From Lampropedia aestuarii (GTDB lineage Bacteria > Pseudomonadota > Gammaproteobacteria > Burkholderiales > Burkholderiaceae_C), in assembly GCF_004803635.1 (NCBI RefSeq), contig NZ_SSWX01000021.1:1-57776 (forward strand): 57,776 nt of DNA. The letters run 5' to 3'. The notes under the pieces are model-generated. The model did no database searches. It saw nothing but the letters and a program-made list of their open reading frames with translations, and was not told the DNA's origin. Made by a program: the position numbers and the translations under genes. The stretch's first letter is position 1. Each line of letters begins with the position of its first letter. Shown one piece after another: positions 36,991 through 47,016 of the stretch.

Positions 36991-37539
36991 TCAATTGCAA
37001 TTGGCGCGAATGGTTTCTTGTACTGACTGACGCTCAGCCGCGCGAGTCGCCTCATTCATAAAGCCCACGTTACCATCAGCATCAGTCGTCATCACACGCT
37101 TACCGGGCTCCAACTGTGCCAATCTACCGCGTGCACGCTCGCAATTGCTTTTGCGGGTTGCGGCATTGGCCTTGTCAATTTCAGCATTTTTTTGGGCAAT
37201 TTCAGCGCTTTGGCTCTGTGCCTGGGCTTCTTGCTGCTTTTGAATGGCTTCGGCTCTGGCTTTCAGATCCTGGTCGTCCTGGTTTGCAGGTTGCTCGTCG
37301 GCATCGGCCTCACCGCTTGCCACTGCTGCAGAGCGGTTGGCATGTGCGCCCGCATGGGGCATAGAAGCACCACGTGGCATTTTGAGGATATTGCGCTCGG
37401 GCACCGTGATCGGTGGCGGCCGATCGCTGTAGACTTTTTTGCCGCTCTCATCGACCCACTGCCACTGCGCTAACGCAGCACCAGCGACCAGCATCAGCGC
37501 CACACCGGCAGCCACACCCCGAAAACCATTCTTTAGCAT
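36991..37539 (-). CDS. DUF4124-containing exported protein
   Basis: The 182-residue product has a signal peptide (MLKNGFRGVAAGVALMLVAG, ending LA-QW) and then the DUF4124 core, WQWVDESGKKVYSDRPPP, seen in many periplasmic proteins of proteobacteria with unknown function. A Gln/Ala-rich coiled-coil (AEAIQKQQEAQAQSQSAEIAQ, about residues 95-135) and a C-terminal part with two cysteines (SNCERARG, IRANCN) follow. Earlier ATGs at 37551 and 37566 are possible starts. A DUF4124 gene upstream of guaB is a usual arrangement in Burkholderiales. Confidence 0.8.
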   Translation of the reverse strand: MLKNGFRGVAAGVALMLVAGAALAQWQWVDESGKKVYSDRPPPITVPERNILKMPRGASMPHAGAHANRSAAVASGEADADEQPANQDDQDLKARAEAIQKQQEAQAQSQSAEIAQKNAEIDKANAATRKSNCERARGRLAQLEPGKRVMTTDADGNVGFMNEATRAAERQSVQETIRANCN

Positions 37540-38013
37540 ATAGAAACCCATCGCATGGAGATACATTGGGGGCTATTGTCCCACCCGCCAAGCCCTGAGC
37601 ACAGACAATTTGCATGCAGCGATTGCCCGGCCGCTTCTGCCAAACACGCGCCCACCCTGCCTTGAACCACAGCGCCAACACCAAGATGCCAATCACAAGC
37701 GGCCATCGCCGTGATGCCTGCTTGCCTGGCATTTTGTATGCCTAAAGGCCGCACATAGCCTACAAATAGACAAAAAAGAGACACTCGGGCAAACAAGGGC
37801 CAAACCCCATTTTCCCATTTGACGCCAGCCCCATAAAATCGGCGTTACGCCAGCTAAACAGCTGGCTTTACCGCCTATCTATTGTGGTCTAAAGCCACTG
37901 CTCAAAAAAAACAATATGGCGCCGCTTTACTCTGGCATTCTAGAGTGGCAAAAACAATTTGAAATGCAAGCTCTTAACAGAGCGGCTACAATCCGTCTTT
38001 TGGAGAAAACCCC
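37540..38013. other. Upstream region of guaB
   Basis: About 470 bases lie between the divergent DUF4124 gene and guaB. TACAAT at 37986-37991 may be a -10 box for guaB but no -35 at normal spacing is obvious. A short minus-strand frame (37448-37732) with a hydrophobic start overlaps the DUF4124 gene and was not called. Confidence 0.45.
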
Positions 38014-39483
38014 ATGCGTCTTCTTGGCAAAGCGCTCACGTTTGACGACGTTCTGCTCGTCCCTGCGTACTCAGAAATCCTTCCCAAAGACACTTCTTTG
38101 GCGACCCAATTCTCTCGCAATATTCGCCTGAATCTGCCCCTGGTCTCTGCGGCCATGGATACGGTGACAGAAGCGCGCTTGGCCATTGCCATCGCGCAAG
38201 AAGGCGGCATGGGCATTGTGCACAAGAACATGACTGCTCAAGAGCAGGCCGCGCATGTGCTCAAAGTCAAACGCCATGAATCTGGCGTGGTGCGCGATCC
38301 CGTTGTGATCTCCCCTGACCACACCGTGCGCCATGTGATTGACTTGGCTGAGGAGCAAGGCATTTCCGGCTTCCCAGTGGTTGAAGGCCGCAAAGTAGTC
38401 GGCCTTGTCACCAGCCGTGACCTGCGCTTTGAAAACCGTTTCGATCTGCCTGTGCGCGAAATCATGACGCCTAAAGAGCGTTTGATTACCGTGCCTGAGG
38501 GCACGTCGCTGCAAGAAGCCAAAACGCTGCTGAACAAGCACAAGATTGAGCGCCTGATCGTAGTCAACGACGCGTTCGAGATTCGCGGCCTGATCACCGT
38601 CAAAGACATCACCAAACAAACCACCTTCCCGAACGCCGCGCGCGATGCCGACGGCCAGTTGCGCGTAGGTGCCGCTGTAGGCGTGGGCGCTGGCACTGAA
38701 GAGCGCGTTGAAGCCCTGGTGAAAGCCGGTGTGGACGCGATCATTGTGGATACCGCCCACGGCCATAGCAAAGGTGTGATTGACCGCGTGCGCTGGGTCA
38801 AGAAAAACTATCCGAATGTCGACGTGGTAGGTGGCAATATTGCCACTGCAGCGGCGGCTTTGGCCTTGGTAGAAGCTGGCGCTGATGCCGTCAAAGTCGG
38901 CATCGGCCCTGGCTCGATCTGTACCACCCGCGTCGTTGCTGGTGTGGGCGTGCCGCAAATCACCGCGATTGACAATGTCGCCCAAGCCTTGCTGGGCACT
39001 GGCGTGCCATTGATTGGTGACGGCGGTCTGCGTTACAGCGGCGATGTGGCCAAAGCCATCGCAGCAGGCGCCAACAGCGTGATGATGGGCAGTATTTTTG
39101 CAGGCACTGAAGAAGCACCGGGCGAGATCGTTCTGTTCCAAGGCCGCAGCTACAAGAGCTACCGCGGCATGGGCTCGATTGGCGCCATGCAACAAGGCAG
39201 TGCCGACCGTTACTTCCAAGAGTCCAGCACTGGCAATGCCAATGCAGACAAACTGGTGCCCGAAGGCATTGAAGGCCGCGTGCCATACAAAGGCTCTTTG
39301 GTCTCGATCATCTACCAAATGGCTGGTGGCCTGCGCGCTTCCATGGGGTACTGCGGCTGCGCCAGCATTGATGAAATGCGCGAGAAATCAGAATTTGTGC
39401 AAATCACCTCGGCTGGTTTCCGCGAAAGCCATGTGCATGACGTGCAAATCACCAAAGAAGCACCGAACTACCGCGCCAGCTAA
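38014..39483 (+). CDS. guaB: Inosine-5'-monophosphate dehydrogenase
   Basis: The 489-residue enzyme oxidises IMP to XMP with NAD+, the committed step to GMP. The (beta/alpha)8 barrel carries [18 protein letters not shown] at the start, the [11 protein letters not shown] loop with the catalytic Cys near residue 303, and [17 protein letters not shown] (flap with Arg in the following segment). Two CBS domains sit between residues about 95 and 205 ([33 protein letters not shown]). guaA follows after one small gene, so the last two steps of GMP synthesis are encoded together. Confidence 0.98.
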   Translation: MRLLGKALTFDDVLLVPAYSEILPKDTSLATQFSRNIRLNLPLVSAAMDTVTEARLAIAIAQEGGMGIVHKNMTAQEQAAHVLKVKRHESGVVRDPVVISPDHTVRHVIDLAEEQGISGFPVVEGRKVVGLVTSRDLRFENRFDLPVREIMTPKERLITVPEGTSLQEAKTLLNKHKIERLIVVNDAFEIRGLITVKDITKQTTFPNAARDADGQLRVGAAVGVGAGTEERVEALVKAGVDAIIVDTAHGHSKGVIDRVRWVKKNYPNVDVVGGNIATAAAALALVEAGADAVKVGIGPGSICTTRVVAGVGVPQITAIDNVAQALLGTGVPLIGDGGLRYSGDVAKAIAAGANSVMMGSIFAGTEEAPGEIVLFQGRSYKSYRGMGSIGAMQQGSADRYFQESSTGNANADKLVPEGIEGRVPYKGSLVSIIYQMAGGLRASMGYCGCASIDEMREKSEFVQITSAGFRESHVHDVQITKEAPNYRAS

Positions 39484-39519
39484 ATAGCAACTCGAACAGG
39501 CACTACATCAATCCAACGC

Positions 39520-39786
39520 ATGAGCAGCACGACCATTACCTCCATTCACCGCAAACTGGCCATTGCCTCTTTGGCTGTGGCAGTGGCTTTGGTGCTTGTG
39601 TCGTTTGCCGCATTGATGTATGCCTTTCAACTGACGGAGCTCAATGCCCCCCACTGGCCAGCAGTGACCTGGCAGGTTTGCCAGATGCTGGCCATCGTCG
39701 TGTTTGCGTTTGGCATGTGGCAAGTGCAAAAGCACCGTCGCTGGAAACAAAAAAATGGTTTTGAAGAAGAGTCTGAGTGGGACTGA
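39520..39786 (+). CDS. Small two-helix membrane protein between guaB and guaA
   Basis: The 88-residue protein has two hydrophobic segments, about residues 14-36 (ASLAVAVALVLVSFAALMYAF) and 50-67 (QVCQMLAIVVFAFGMWQV), then a basic stretch KHRRWKQK and an acidic tail. It should be an inner membrane protein with both ends inside. I do not recognise a named family. The 36-base gap after guaB suggests co-transcription. A gene of this kind between guaB and guaA is known in Comamonadaceae but unassigned. Confidence 0.7.
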   Translation: MSSTTITSIHRKLAIASLAVAVALVLVSFAALMYAFQLTELNAPHWPAVTWQVCQMLAIVVFAFGMWQVQKHRRWKQKNGFEEESEWD

Positions 39787-39873
39787 GGCCATTTTGACTG
39801 CCTGCATACCCACCTCGCTCAGTCCAAACCATTTGCACGACTGCCACACCTGATTACCCCACAGCGCTTATTA

Positions 39874-40030
39874 GGGAGGCTGTGTAGAACCCTCGTTGCA
39901 GAGATGAGTGCAGTATCAAAATGAGCCGCAAGGCGTCTTTAGAAGGCCATCGCGATGGACGAAAAAGATAACACTGCGGATCGCCTGATACCGCGCTCAG
40001 ACCACAACAGGGCGTTTTGCAGAGCTTCCC
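39874..40030. mobile_element. IS-like relic or MITE upstream of guaA
   Basis: GGGAGGCTGTGTAGAACC at the left and, inverted, GGGAAGCTCTGCAAAACG at the right are imperfect terminal inverted repeats of about 25 bases. The flanks read TTA and TCA, compatible with a TNA-type target. The 157-base interior has no transposase frame. It ends 39 bases before guaA, so it may supply or disrupt the guaA promoter. A single end of the same type occurs at 24719-24763. Confidence 0.6.
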
Positions 40031-40069
40031 TCAGCGCTGTGCTTGCTTAAGCAGCCCAAGAAGCCTCCC

Positions 40070-41686
40070 ATGTCCCATCAAAAAATCCTCATCCTTGATT
40101 TCGGCTCTCAAGTCACCCAACTGATCGCACGCCGTGTGCGCGAAGCCCATGTGTATTGCGAAGTCCACCCCTGCGATGTGAGCAGTGACTGGGTGCGCGA
40201 ATTCGCCGCAGACGGCAACCTCAAAGGCGTGATCCTGTCAGGCAGCCATGCCAGCGTCTACGAAGTCGATGACCGCGCACCTGACGCCGTGTTTGAATTG
40301 GGCATTCCCGTCTTGGGCATTTGCTACGGCATGCAAACCATGGCCCAGCAATTGGGCGGCAAGGTCGAAGGCTCTAGCCACCGCGAATTCGGCTATGCCG
40401 AAGTGCGCGCGCACGGCCACACCGAACTGCTCAAAGGCATTGAAGACTTCGCCACGCCAGAAGGCCACGGCATGCTCAAGGTCTGGATGAGCCATGGCGA
40501 CAAAGTCACACAGCTGCCACCGGGCTTCAAAATCATGGCCAGCACACCGACCTGCCCTATTGCCGGTATCGCCGACGAGTCGCGCCACTACTATGGTGTG
40601 CAATTCCACCCCGAAGTCACCCACACCGTGCAAGGCCAGGCACTGCTGCAGCGTTTTGTACTGGACATCTGCGGCACACGCCCGGACTGGGTCATGGGCG
40701 ACTACATTGAAGAAGCGGTTGCGAAAATCCGCGAGCAAGTCGGTGACGAAGAAGTCATTCTGGGCCTGTCTGGCGGCGTCGATTCATCGGTAGCAGCCGC
40801 GCTGATCCACCGTGCCATCGGCGACCAACTGACTTGCGTGTTCGTCGACCACGGCCTGCTTCGCAAAGACGAAGGCAAAATGGTCATGGAGATGTTTGCC
40901 GGCAAACTGCATGCCAACATCGTCGCCGTGGATGCCAGCGAACAGTTTCTGGGCAAGCTCGCAGGTGTCAACGACCCTGAGAAAAAACGCAAAATCATCG
41001 GTGGCGAGTTTGTCGAAGTGTTCAAAGCCGAAGCGGCCAAACTCAAAGCCGGTGGCAATGGCCACAAAGGCGCGACCTTCCTGGCCCAAGGCACGATTTA
41101 CCCTGACGTGATCGAGTCCGGCGGCGCAAAAAGCAAAAAAGCCGTCACCATCAAAAGCCACCACAACGTCGGCGGCCTGCCAGAGCAGCTGGGCTTGAAA
41201 CTGCTTGAGCCGCTGCGCGACCTGTTCAAGGACGAAGTGCGCGAGCTGGGTGTCGCGCTGGGCCTGCCGCATGACATGGTCTACCGCCATCCATTCCCTG
41301 GCCCAGGTCTGGGCGTGCGCATTTTGGGCGAGGTCAAAAAAGAATACGCCGACCTGCTGCGCGAAGCCGACGCGATCTTCATCGAAGAGCTGCGCAACTT
41401 CAAGGACGCAGAAACCGGCAAAACCTGGTACGACCTGACAAGCCAAGCCTTTACTGTCTTCTTGCCAGTGAAAAGCGTGGGCGTGATGGGCGATGGCCGC
41501 ACCTACGACTACGTGGTCGCACTGCGTGCCGTGCAAACCAGCGATTTCATGACCGCCGATTGGGCCGAGCTGCCTTATGCGCTGTTGAAGAAAGTCTCTG
41601 GCCGCATCATCAACGAAGTGCGCGGCATTAACCGTGTGACTTACGATGTGAGCACAAAGCCGCCTGCAACGATTGAGTGGGAGTGA
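40070..41686 (+). CDS. guaA: GMP synthase (glutamine-hydrolysing)
   Basis: The 538-residue enzyme aminates XMP to GMP. The class I glutamine amidotransferase domain (residues 1-200) has the nucleophile in LGICYGMQ (about Cys87) and His-Glu in QFHPEVTH. The ATP pyrophosphatase domain starts at [19 protein letters not shown] (about residue 232), and the C-terminal dimerisation domain ends KPPATIEWE, as usual. The ATG at 40070 is preferred over 40043. Its last codons and stop form the left attachment site of the genomic island, and the reading frame is intact after insertion. Confidence 0.98.
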   Translation: MSHQKILILDFGSQVTQLIARRVREAHVYCEVHPCDVSSDWVREFAADGNLKGVILSGSHASVYEVDDRAPDAVFELGIPVLGICYGMQTMAQQLGGKVEGSSHREFGYAEVRAHGHTELLKGIEDFATPEGHGMLKVWMSHGDKVTQLPPGFKIMASTPTCPIAGIADESRHYYGVQFHPEVTHTVQGQALLQRFVLDICGTRPDWVMGDYIEEAVAKIREQVGDEEVILGLSGGVDSSVAAALIHRAIGDQLTCVFVDHGLLRKDEGKMVMEMFAGKLHANIVAVDASEQFLGKLAGVNDPEKKRKIIGGEFVEVFKAEAAKLKAGGNGHKGATFLAQGTIYPDVIESGGAKSKKAVTIKSHHNVGGLPEQLGLKLLEPLRDLFKDEVRELGVALGLPHDMVYRHPFPGPGLGVRILGEVKKEYADLLREADAIFIEELRNFKDAETGKTWYDLTSQAFTVFLPVKSVGVMGDGRTYDYVVALRAVQTSDFMTADWAELPYALLKKVSGRIINEVRGINRVTYDVSTKPPATIEWE

Positions 41687-41732
41687 TCCCGCGTCTGGCA
41701 TAGTCAGGCACGACACGGCATAAAAAGCATCT

Positions 41733-41758
41733 AAGCCCGCGTAATTGCGGGCTTTTTT
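41733..41758 (+). terminator. guaA terminator (left copy)
   Basis: AAGCCCGC (41733-41740) pairs with GCGGGCTT (41747-41754), followed by T residues. The same hairpin is repeated at 57321-57345 in the right direct repeat, so each integration keeps a terminator behind the attachment site. Confidence 0.92.
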
Positions 41759-41828
41759 GTTTTTTGGTTTGGCATTGTCTAGCACCTTCAGGCAACACCA
41801 AGCATGTATTTCTCATGGCATCAAACTT

Positions 41829-41968
41829 GGTATCATGGGAGCTAGATACCATGAAGCTCATAGATACCATGTCGAACGAATCAGTTTGTACATGGTATTG
41901 AAAATACATAAGTAATTGTTTTTACTGGATATTTACTGATTTTTTTCTGAGTTTTTAATCATGGTATT
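41829..41968. promoter_or_regulatory. Repeated ATACCATG motifs before the integrase
   Basis: TAGATACCATG occurs at 41843-41853 and 41861-41871, and the inverted form CATGGTATT at 41891-41899 and 41960-41968; a related GGTATCATGG is at 41829. They lie between the crossover site and the integrase start. Their number and orientation suit arm-type binding sites for the integrase or excisionase, though this is inference. Most are kept, with changes, in the right copy. Confidence 0.5.
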
Positions 41969-41992
41969 TATATAGATCTGGAGCCCCCTCTG

Positions 41993-43192
41993 ATGCTGAC
42001 CGATACCAAGCTGCGCAATCTCAAACCTCAGGACAAGCTGTACAAGGTGAATGACCGTGATGGCCTCTATGCTGCCGTCACGCCAGCTGGTGCCATTTCG
42101 TTTCGCTACAACTACAGCATCCACGGCAGGCAGGAGACAATCACGTTTGGGCGCTACGGCTTGGGCGGCATCACATTGGCTGAAGCGCGTGAGCAACTGG
42201 GCGAAGCCAAAAAGATGATCGCCGCAGGCAAGTCACCAGCCAAAGAGAAAGCTCGTGACAAGGCTCGTATCAAAGATGCTGATACCTTTGATGCCTGGGC
42301 GCAGAAATGGCTGCGCGGCTATCAAATGGCGGATTCCACACGCGATATGCGCCGGTCCGTCTATGAGCGGGAGTTGCTACCGGCGTTCGGCAAACTGAAG
42401 CTACAGGAAATTAGCCACGAGGATCTGCGCGCGCTGACGGATCGGATTGTTGAGCGTGGCGCTCCAGCCACCGCAGTGCATGCGCGTGAACTGGTACTGC
42501 AAATTTTCCGCTGGGCGATTGAGCGTGGCCAGAAGGTCGATAACCCTGCGGAATTGGTCCGCCCAGCCAGCATCGCCCGCTTTGAGCCGCGTGACCGCGC
42601 TTTAACGCCAGGCGAGATCGGCTTGATGTACCAATACATTGAGCGTATCGGTACGACGCCCTCCATTCGAGCCGCCGCGAAGCTTCTGCTGTTGACGATG
42701 GTGCGCAAGAGCGAGCTGACTAACGCCAAATGGAGCGAGATCAATTTCACCGAAGCGCTATGGACGATCCCGAAGGAGCGAATGAAGCGCCGCAACCCTC
42801 ATTTGGTGTTTTTATCCCGGCAGGCGTTAGACATCTTTATCGCCCTGAAAACCTTCGCAGGTGGCTCTGAGTACGTCTTGCCATCTCGTTACGACACCGA
42901 CCTGCCCATGAGTAGTGCGACGCTCAATCAGGTGCTGACCTTGACCTATCGGCTGGCACAAAAAGAAGGGCAACCACTAGCTAAATTCGGGCCTCATGAT
43001 TTGCGGCGTACTGCAAGCACCTTGCTGCATGAGGCGGGGTACAACACGGACTGGATTGAGAAGTGCCTAGCACACGAGCAGCGTGGAGTACGGGCGGTTT
43101 ATAACAAGGCAGAGTACCGGGAACAGCGCACTGGTATGCTGCAAGATTGGGCCAACATGATTGATGAATGGACGAGTAAGCGCTCAATGTAA
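41993..43192 (+). CDS. P4-type tyrosine integrase of the guaA island
   Basis: The 399-residue recombinase should integrate and excise the island at guaA. The N-terminal arm-binding domain (DUF4102 type) shows LTDTKLRNLKPQDKLYKVND and GAISFRYNYSIHGRQETITFGRYG. The catalytic domain has the conserved Arg in LLTMVRKSELT (about 237), HDLRRT (about 334-339), LAHE (about 357) and the nucleophile Tyr in AVYNKAEY (about 369). All catalytic residues are present, so it may be active. GGAG precedes the ATG by about nine bases. Confidence 0.95.
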   Translation: MLTDTKLRNLKPQDKLYKVNDRDGLYAAVTPAGAISFRYNYSIHGRQETITFGRYGLGGITLAEAREQLGEAKKMIAAGKSPAKEKARDKARIKDADTFDAWAQKWLRGYQMADSTRDMRRSVYERELLPAFGKLKLQEISHEDLRALTDRIVERGAPATAVHARELVLQIFRWAIERGQKVDNPAELVRPASIARFEPRDRALTPGEIGLMYQYIERIGTTPSIRAAAKLLLLTMVRKSELTNAKWSEINFTEALWTIPKERMKRRNPHLVFLSRQALDIFIALKTFAGGSEYVLPSRYDTDLPMSSATLNQVLTLTYRLAQKEGQPLAKFGPHDLRRTASTLLHEAGYNTDWIEKCLAHEQRGVRAVYNKAEYREQRTGMLQDWANMIDEWTSKRSM

Positions 43193-43344
43193 TGAGATTG
43201 ATCTGCCTCATATTGTAATGAGGCTGCTATCGGCCAGGAGCAGACGGCCGCGAACCTAACCACTGGTGTGGATCGCTGCCGAGGGAACTCCGAACGGGCC
43301 GAGGCTGACGCGGAATGCATTGCTTCAGTTACCGGAGGTCTCGC

Positions 43345-44199
43345 CTAGCGAATAAGCAGTATGGGCGCATGGACCGCTCGAATGACTGCCGTCGTGGTGC
43401 TTCCCACGATCAGAGTCCGAAGCGGCGAATGCCCGTGAGACCCCATAACGAGCATCGATTTGGATCGATCCGCCATGAAGTTGGCGATGACGGTATCTGG
43501 CGCCCCAGGAAGCAATGACCAGCTCGCCTTGCGGCCATTTACAGCCACGGCCAACACGGCCCGCTCCAATTCGGCACGATGGGCCTCAGACTGCGCGCCA
43601 GCCATCACAAGTTGAATGGGCATGCCGTCGAAGATAGGCGAACCCGCCACATACTCCAACGCCCGCAAAATTGAGCGGCTCCCATCATAGGCAATCACGA
43701 CGTCGTCGGGCGGCAAAAACTCCTGCGGCGCGACAACGAGAGGCTTTTTACCCGCTCTTAAAACCCGTTCAATTTTTGACCCTATATGGGCAGTGGCAAA
43801 CTGGCCGGATGCGCCGCGCTTACCCATGACGACCAGCTCAGCGTGGGCTTCACGCTCCAGAATCGTCTCAATAATACCGCCATGCAAATGCACCGGTTCG
43901 ATCTTCCCGGCGGCGCTCGCCCCTACCCTAGCTTGAGCAGCATCAAGCAGCGCACGACCACTTTGTACAGCAAACCTGCCTTGAGCCTCTTCAATGCGGG
44001 TTAATTCTTCCAGAAGTTCACTTTTTACCCCCAGGCCAATAGCGCCGCTGTAGTCGTGGCGAGTCGCAACAGCGCTTGTACGTTGCACCACGTGCAGTAG
44101 TTCGACATCGGCGTTTAAGCGCGAGGCTAACCAAGCTGTCAGGTCACACACGGATGTCGCGTACGGTGAAGCATCAATACATGCAAGAATCTTTGACAT
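43345..44199 (-). CDS. Tandem-domain universal stress protein
   Basis: The 284-residue protein contains two UspA domains (about residues 1-145 and 150-284). Each ends with a nucleotide-binding type motif: GKRGASGQFATAHIGSKIERV in the first and GSHGHSPLRTLIVGSTTTAVI in the second. It starts ILACIDASPYATSVC, the typical Usp strand. UspA proteins bind ATP and adapt cells to stress. It lies 10 bases after the SulP gene on the same strand, preceded by AGGAAAAGAG, so it is probably a regulator or sensor linked to the transporter. Confidence 0.9.
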   Translation of the reverse strand: MSKILACIDASPYATSVCDLTAWLASRLNADVELLHVVQRTSAVATRHDYSGAIGLGVKSELLEELTRIEEAQGRFAVQSGRALLDAAQARVGASAAGKIEPVHLHGGIIETILEREAHAELVVMGKRGASGQFATAHIGSKIERVLRAGKKPLVVAPQEFLPPDDVVIAYDGSRSILRALEYVAGSPIFDGMPIQLVMAGAQSEAHRAELERAVLAVAVNGRKASWSLLPGAPDTVIANFMADRSKSMLVMGSHGHSPLRTLIVGSTTTAVIRAVHAPILLIR

Positions 44200-44209
44200 A
44201 TCTCTTTTC

Positions 44210-45694
44210 CTAATGGCCTAAAGACTGAGCGTCTGCGCCGGGTTTGTCATGCGTGGCAAATCGTCCAATGATGGTGGCGCTGGCTTCATTTAACCCAGCC
44301 ACCTCCACCGACGTCCCTTCTCGTCGAAGTTTAATCACCACCTTATCTAGGGCGCCCACAGCGGAAATATCCCAGAAATGGGCCGCTGAAACGTCGAGCA
44401 CGACCTTGTCGACGACTTCCTTGAAGTCGATGACGTCGGAGAATCGTTCTGAAGACGCAAAGAACACCTGTCCGGAGTAAGCGTACGTGCGTGTGCGCCC
44501 GTCTGCGGAGAGTTGCGAATTGACCGTAAGCAGGCGCTTTACCTTGCTCGCGAAGAACAAGCCGCTCAGGATGACACCGGCCAAGACACCTTGTGCCAAA
44601 TCATGTGTCCACACCACAACGACGACGGTCGCCACCATCACCACAGAGGATTGCCAAGGATATGAGCGTAAGTTTCGTATCGAGCTCCAGCTAAACGTGC
44701 CAATGGATACCATAATCATGACGGCAACCAGCGCAGGCATTGGGATTTTCGCTACGAGCGGGCCCAGCACGACGATTAAGAAAAGGAGGAACGCTCCGGC
44801 GACGAATGTAGAAAGGCGCGTGGACCCGCCTGATTTCACGTTGATCACAGATTGGCCGATCATGGCGCAGCCTCCCATCCCGCCAAGAAAGCCCGTCACA
44901 AAGTTAGCGATGCCCTGGCCTTTGCATTCCCGACGCTTATCGCTGGGCGTGTCGGTCAGATCATCAACAATTTGCGCCGTCATCATAGATTCAAGCAACC
45001 CCACAGCGGCCATGGTCAGCGAATAGGGAAAGATGATGCGTAGCGTCTCCAGGTTAAAGGGCACATTAGGAATCAGAAACGCCGGCAACGACGACGGCAG
45101 CTCTCCCATGTCGCCAACGGTGTTAACGGACAGGCCACCGTAGATCGAGATAATTGTGAGTACGACGATGGCAACCAGTGGGGACGGAATAGCCTTTGTC
45201 AGGCGGGGCAAGAGATAAATGATTGCCAAGCCAGCGGCCACCATGGCGTAGGTTACCCACGTGACATTGGTAAGCTGGGGCAGCTGGGCAAGGAAAATCA
45301 GGATCGCAAGGGCGTTCACGAACCCAGTGACAACCGAGCGCGAGACGTACTGCATGAGCAGATCGAGCCGCAGAAAGCCTGCCACTATTTGAAGCAACCC
45401 CATCAGGATCGTGGCGGCAAAGAGATAGTCCGCGCCATGCTCTTTGATGAGCGGGACGACCAGCACCGCTATGGCAGCCGTTGCCGCGGAAATCATGCCC
45501 GGTCGGCCTCCAACAAGCGAAATGATTACTGCGATCGAGAATGAGGCGTATAGGCCCACGCGAGGGTCAATGCCTGCGATGATGGAAAAGCCGATAGCTT
45601 CAGGGATAAGGGCAAGGGCGACGACGATGCCCGCCAGAATATCGGCGCGCGGAGTGGCCATCCACTCGCGTTGAAACGTGGAAAGAAAAGACAT
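44210..45694 (-). CDS. SulP-family anion transporter with STAS domain
   Basis: The 494-residue protein has about 12-14 membrane segments of the SLC26/SulP fold ([65 protein letters not shown]) and a C-terminal STAS domain (about 395-494, [23 protein letters not shown]). Members carry sulfate, bicarbonate or other anions, coupled to protons or sodium; the substrate cannot be told here. The ATG at 45694 is the natural start though the frame is open to 45835. It forms an operon with the universal stress protein. Confidence 0.9.
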   Translation of the reverse strand: MSFLSTFQREWMATPRADILAGIVVALALIPEAIGFSIIAGIDPRVGLYASFSIAVIISLVGGRPGMISAATAAIAVLVVPLIKEHGADYLFAATILMGLLQIVAGFLRLDLLMQYVSRSVVTGFVNALAILIFLAQLPQLTNVTWVTYAMVAAGLAIIYLLPRLTKAIPSPLVAIVVLTIISIYGGLSVNTVGDMGELPSSLPAFLIPNVPFNLETLRIIFPYSLTMAAVGLLESMMTAQIVDDLTDTPSDKRRECKGQGIANFVTGFLGGMGGCAMIGQSVINVKSGGSTRLSTFVAGAFLLFLIVVLGPLVAKIPMPALVAVMIMVSIGTFSWSSIRNLRSYPWQSSVVMVATVVVVVWTHDLAQGVLAGVILSGLFFASKVKRLLTVNSQLSADGRTRTYAYSGQVFFASSERFSDVIDFKEVVDKVVLDVSAAHFWDISAVGALDKVVIKLRREGTSVEVAGLNEASATIIGRFATHDKPGADAQSLGH

Positions 45695-46084
45695 GGATTT
45701 GACTAACCTGAAGTTAGCAAGCGAGGCAATCGTGCCGAGTGTGGATAAGAGTTGGTCTCGGAGCGAGCCGTGATTCGCTTGGGATTGTCCGAGGGATAGG
45801 CGCCCGGCCGAGCCACCCGGCGTCGCCGGGTCCACTTAGATCGCTATCGTAGCGACGCAGCATCCATTGCAGGAGCTGTATTGCGAGATTGTACATGGAT
45901 ACGTGAAGCGGAGAAAGCTTGACGGCCCACGCCTCACCTCAATTTAGCGTGCGCGCACTACAGGCATCCAGACCATCAAAGCCGATCGTCCGCTTTGGGT
46001 CGAAAGCTGCCATCACATGAGTGCTCCCAAGGACGGTAAGCTCGGTTTTGATGGGGCGCCTTGCAAGTGTCGTCCGCGTTCAAG
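45695..46084. other. Upstream region of the SulP-Usp pair
   Basis: About 390 bases hold the promoter region of the SulP operon and the end of the HTH protein gene. GTCCGCTTTGGGTCGAAAGC at about 45988 resembles a sequence often found in proteobacterial intergenic relics; no gene is supported. I see no complete mobile element. Confidence 0.4.
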
Positions 46085-46909
46085 TCAGATAGTTGCCCTG
46101 TGTTTGTGCCGTTTGATGGCAGCCGACACAGCTTGACGTGAGACGCAGAGCTCACGGGCGATGGCTGTTTGACTCAACCCTTTGGCTAGGAGCTCTTCAA
46201 TAGTACTGGCTGCTGCTCTGGGCGACTTGATCTCTTGGAGCAGTCGGTATGCCTCGCGCCGGACGTAAGCGTGTGCCTCAATATCCCAAGTGGGCAAAGA
46301 GCCACTATTGATGCCCTGCGACCAGATGGCATCCATCAGACTTTCATACTCTGTCACAAATCTTCGATCGCGCTGATAGGCGCGACGGGCCTCGTCGCTG
46401 CGCTTTGGATTGTGTGCCTCGCAATACAGCTTGCTTGGCTTGGCAGCTTTGTCATCTTGTCCAGGTTTGCGTGTGCTCCAAGCTAGCTCACCGTGTTTTG
46501 CCCATTCCTGATACAAGATCACTCGTTCTACACAGTCTCGAAAGCCAGCGACCGAGCGGTCGCCACGCATCTCCACTGCATCACAGTATTTGGCATATAG
46601 GCGAGATGCGGTATAGCGCCCCAGCTCGCCAGCTAAGGCTTGCTCGTAGCGTTTCACGACAGCATCCGCTTTTTTGATGGCTGCAGCTCTAGCCGAAGCC
46701 GTCAGGCCGACGATTTTTGCATTGCCGCGCAGCAGGCGCTTGATGATTAGCGGTGAGTTCAAGTTAGTCGAGTATTCGGTCGTGCGCCAGCAAAGCTCGC
46801 AGAAGCACCACAAGTACGGATTGCTCAGCTTGGACTGAATACGCTGCGATGAGGTCTCAGCAACTCTGGTGATCTGCTGATAAATCGGATCGAATCCCTG
46901 TTTTTTCAT
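46085..46909 (-). CDS. Helix-turn-helix protein with CxxC/CxxH-like residues
   Basis: I do not recognise a named family for this 274-residue protein. The C terminus (about 232-272) is a clear helix-turn-helix (STIEELLAKGLSQTAIAREL, then CVSRQAVSAAIKRHKHRA). Earlier, WCFCELCWR (about residues 34-42) and LYCEAHNPKRS (about 160-170) give Cys-x-x-Cys and Cys-x-x-His pairs that could bind one zinc ion. The middle is helical and basic. It is divergent from the AlpA-like gene, 107 bases apart, and may regulate that module or the replication genes. Similar proteins occur on plasmids and islands. Confidence 0.65.
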   Translation of the reverse strand: MKKQGFDPIYQQITRVAETSSQRIQSKLSNPYLWCFCELCWRTTEYSTNLNSPLIIKRLLRGNAKIVGLTASARAAAIKKADAVVKRYEQALAGELGRYTASRLYAKYCDAVEMRGDRSVAGFRDCVERVILYQEWAKHGELAWSTRKPGQDDKAAKPSKLYCEAHNPKRSDEARRAYQRDRRFVTEYESLMDAIWSQGINSGSLPTWDIEAHAYVRREAYRLLQEIKSPRAAASTIEELLAKGLSQTAIARELCVSRQAVSAAIKRHKHRATI

Positions 46910-47016
46910 GACTGCGAATGCGCGGTTGTCGTGTCAACTTTATTCTAACTTTTTTGCATGTCTATGCTGGCACCGGCAGGTATCGTCAGGCAACTGATTG
47001 ATGCTAAGGCACTGCA

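Larger units (their letters stand above)
41675..42136. repeat. Left direct repeat of the island (attL region)
   Basis: GAGTGGGAGTGATCCCGCG, the end of guaA with its stop codon, begins a 462-base stretch that recurs at 57263-57723. The repeat includes the guaA terminator, the integrase upstream region and the first 48 integrase codons. The homology starts exactly at the guaA tail; upstream of it the two loci share nothing. This marks the crossover region. Confidence 0.88.

Noticed and set aside
37448..37732. Small membrane-like frame overlapping the DUF4124 start
   Set aside because: It has a hydrophobic stretch but overlaps the better supported DUF4124 gene and has no ribosome binding site; could be revisited by proteomics.
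41660..41760. tRNA gene as the island's attachment site
   Set aside because: The repeated sequence is the end of guaA with its terminator; no cloverleaf can be drawn.
44210..45835. Longer SulP start at 45835
   Set aside because: The extra 47 residues are hydrophilic and unlike the family; the ATG at 45694 begins just before the first membrane segment.
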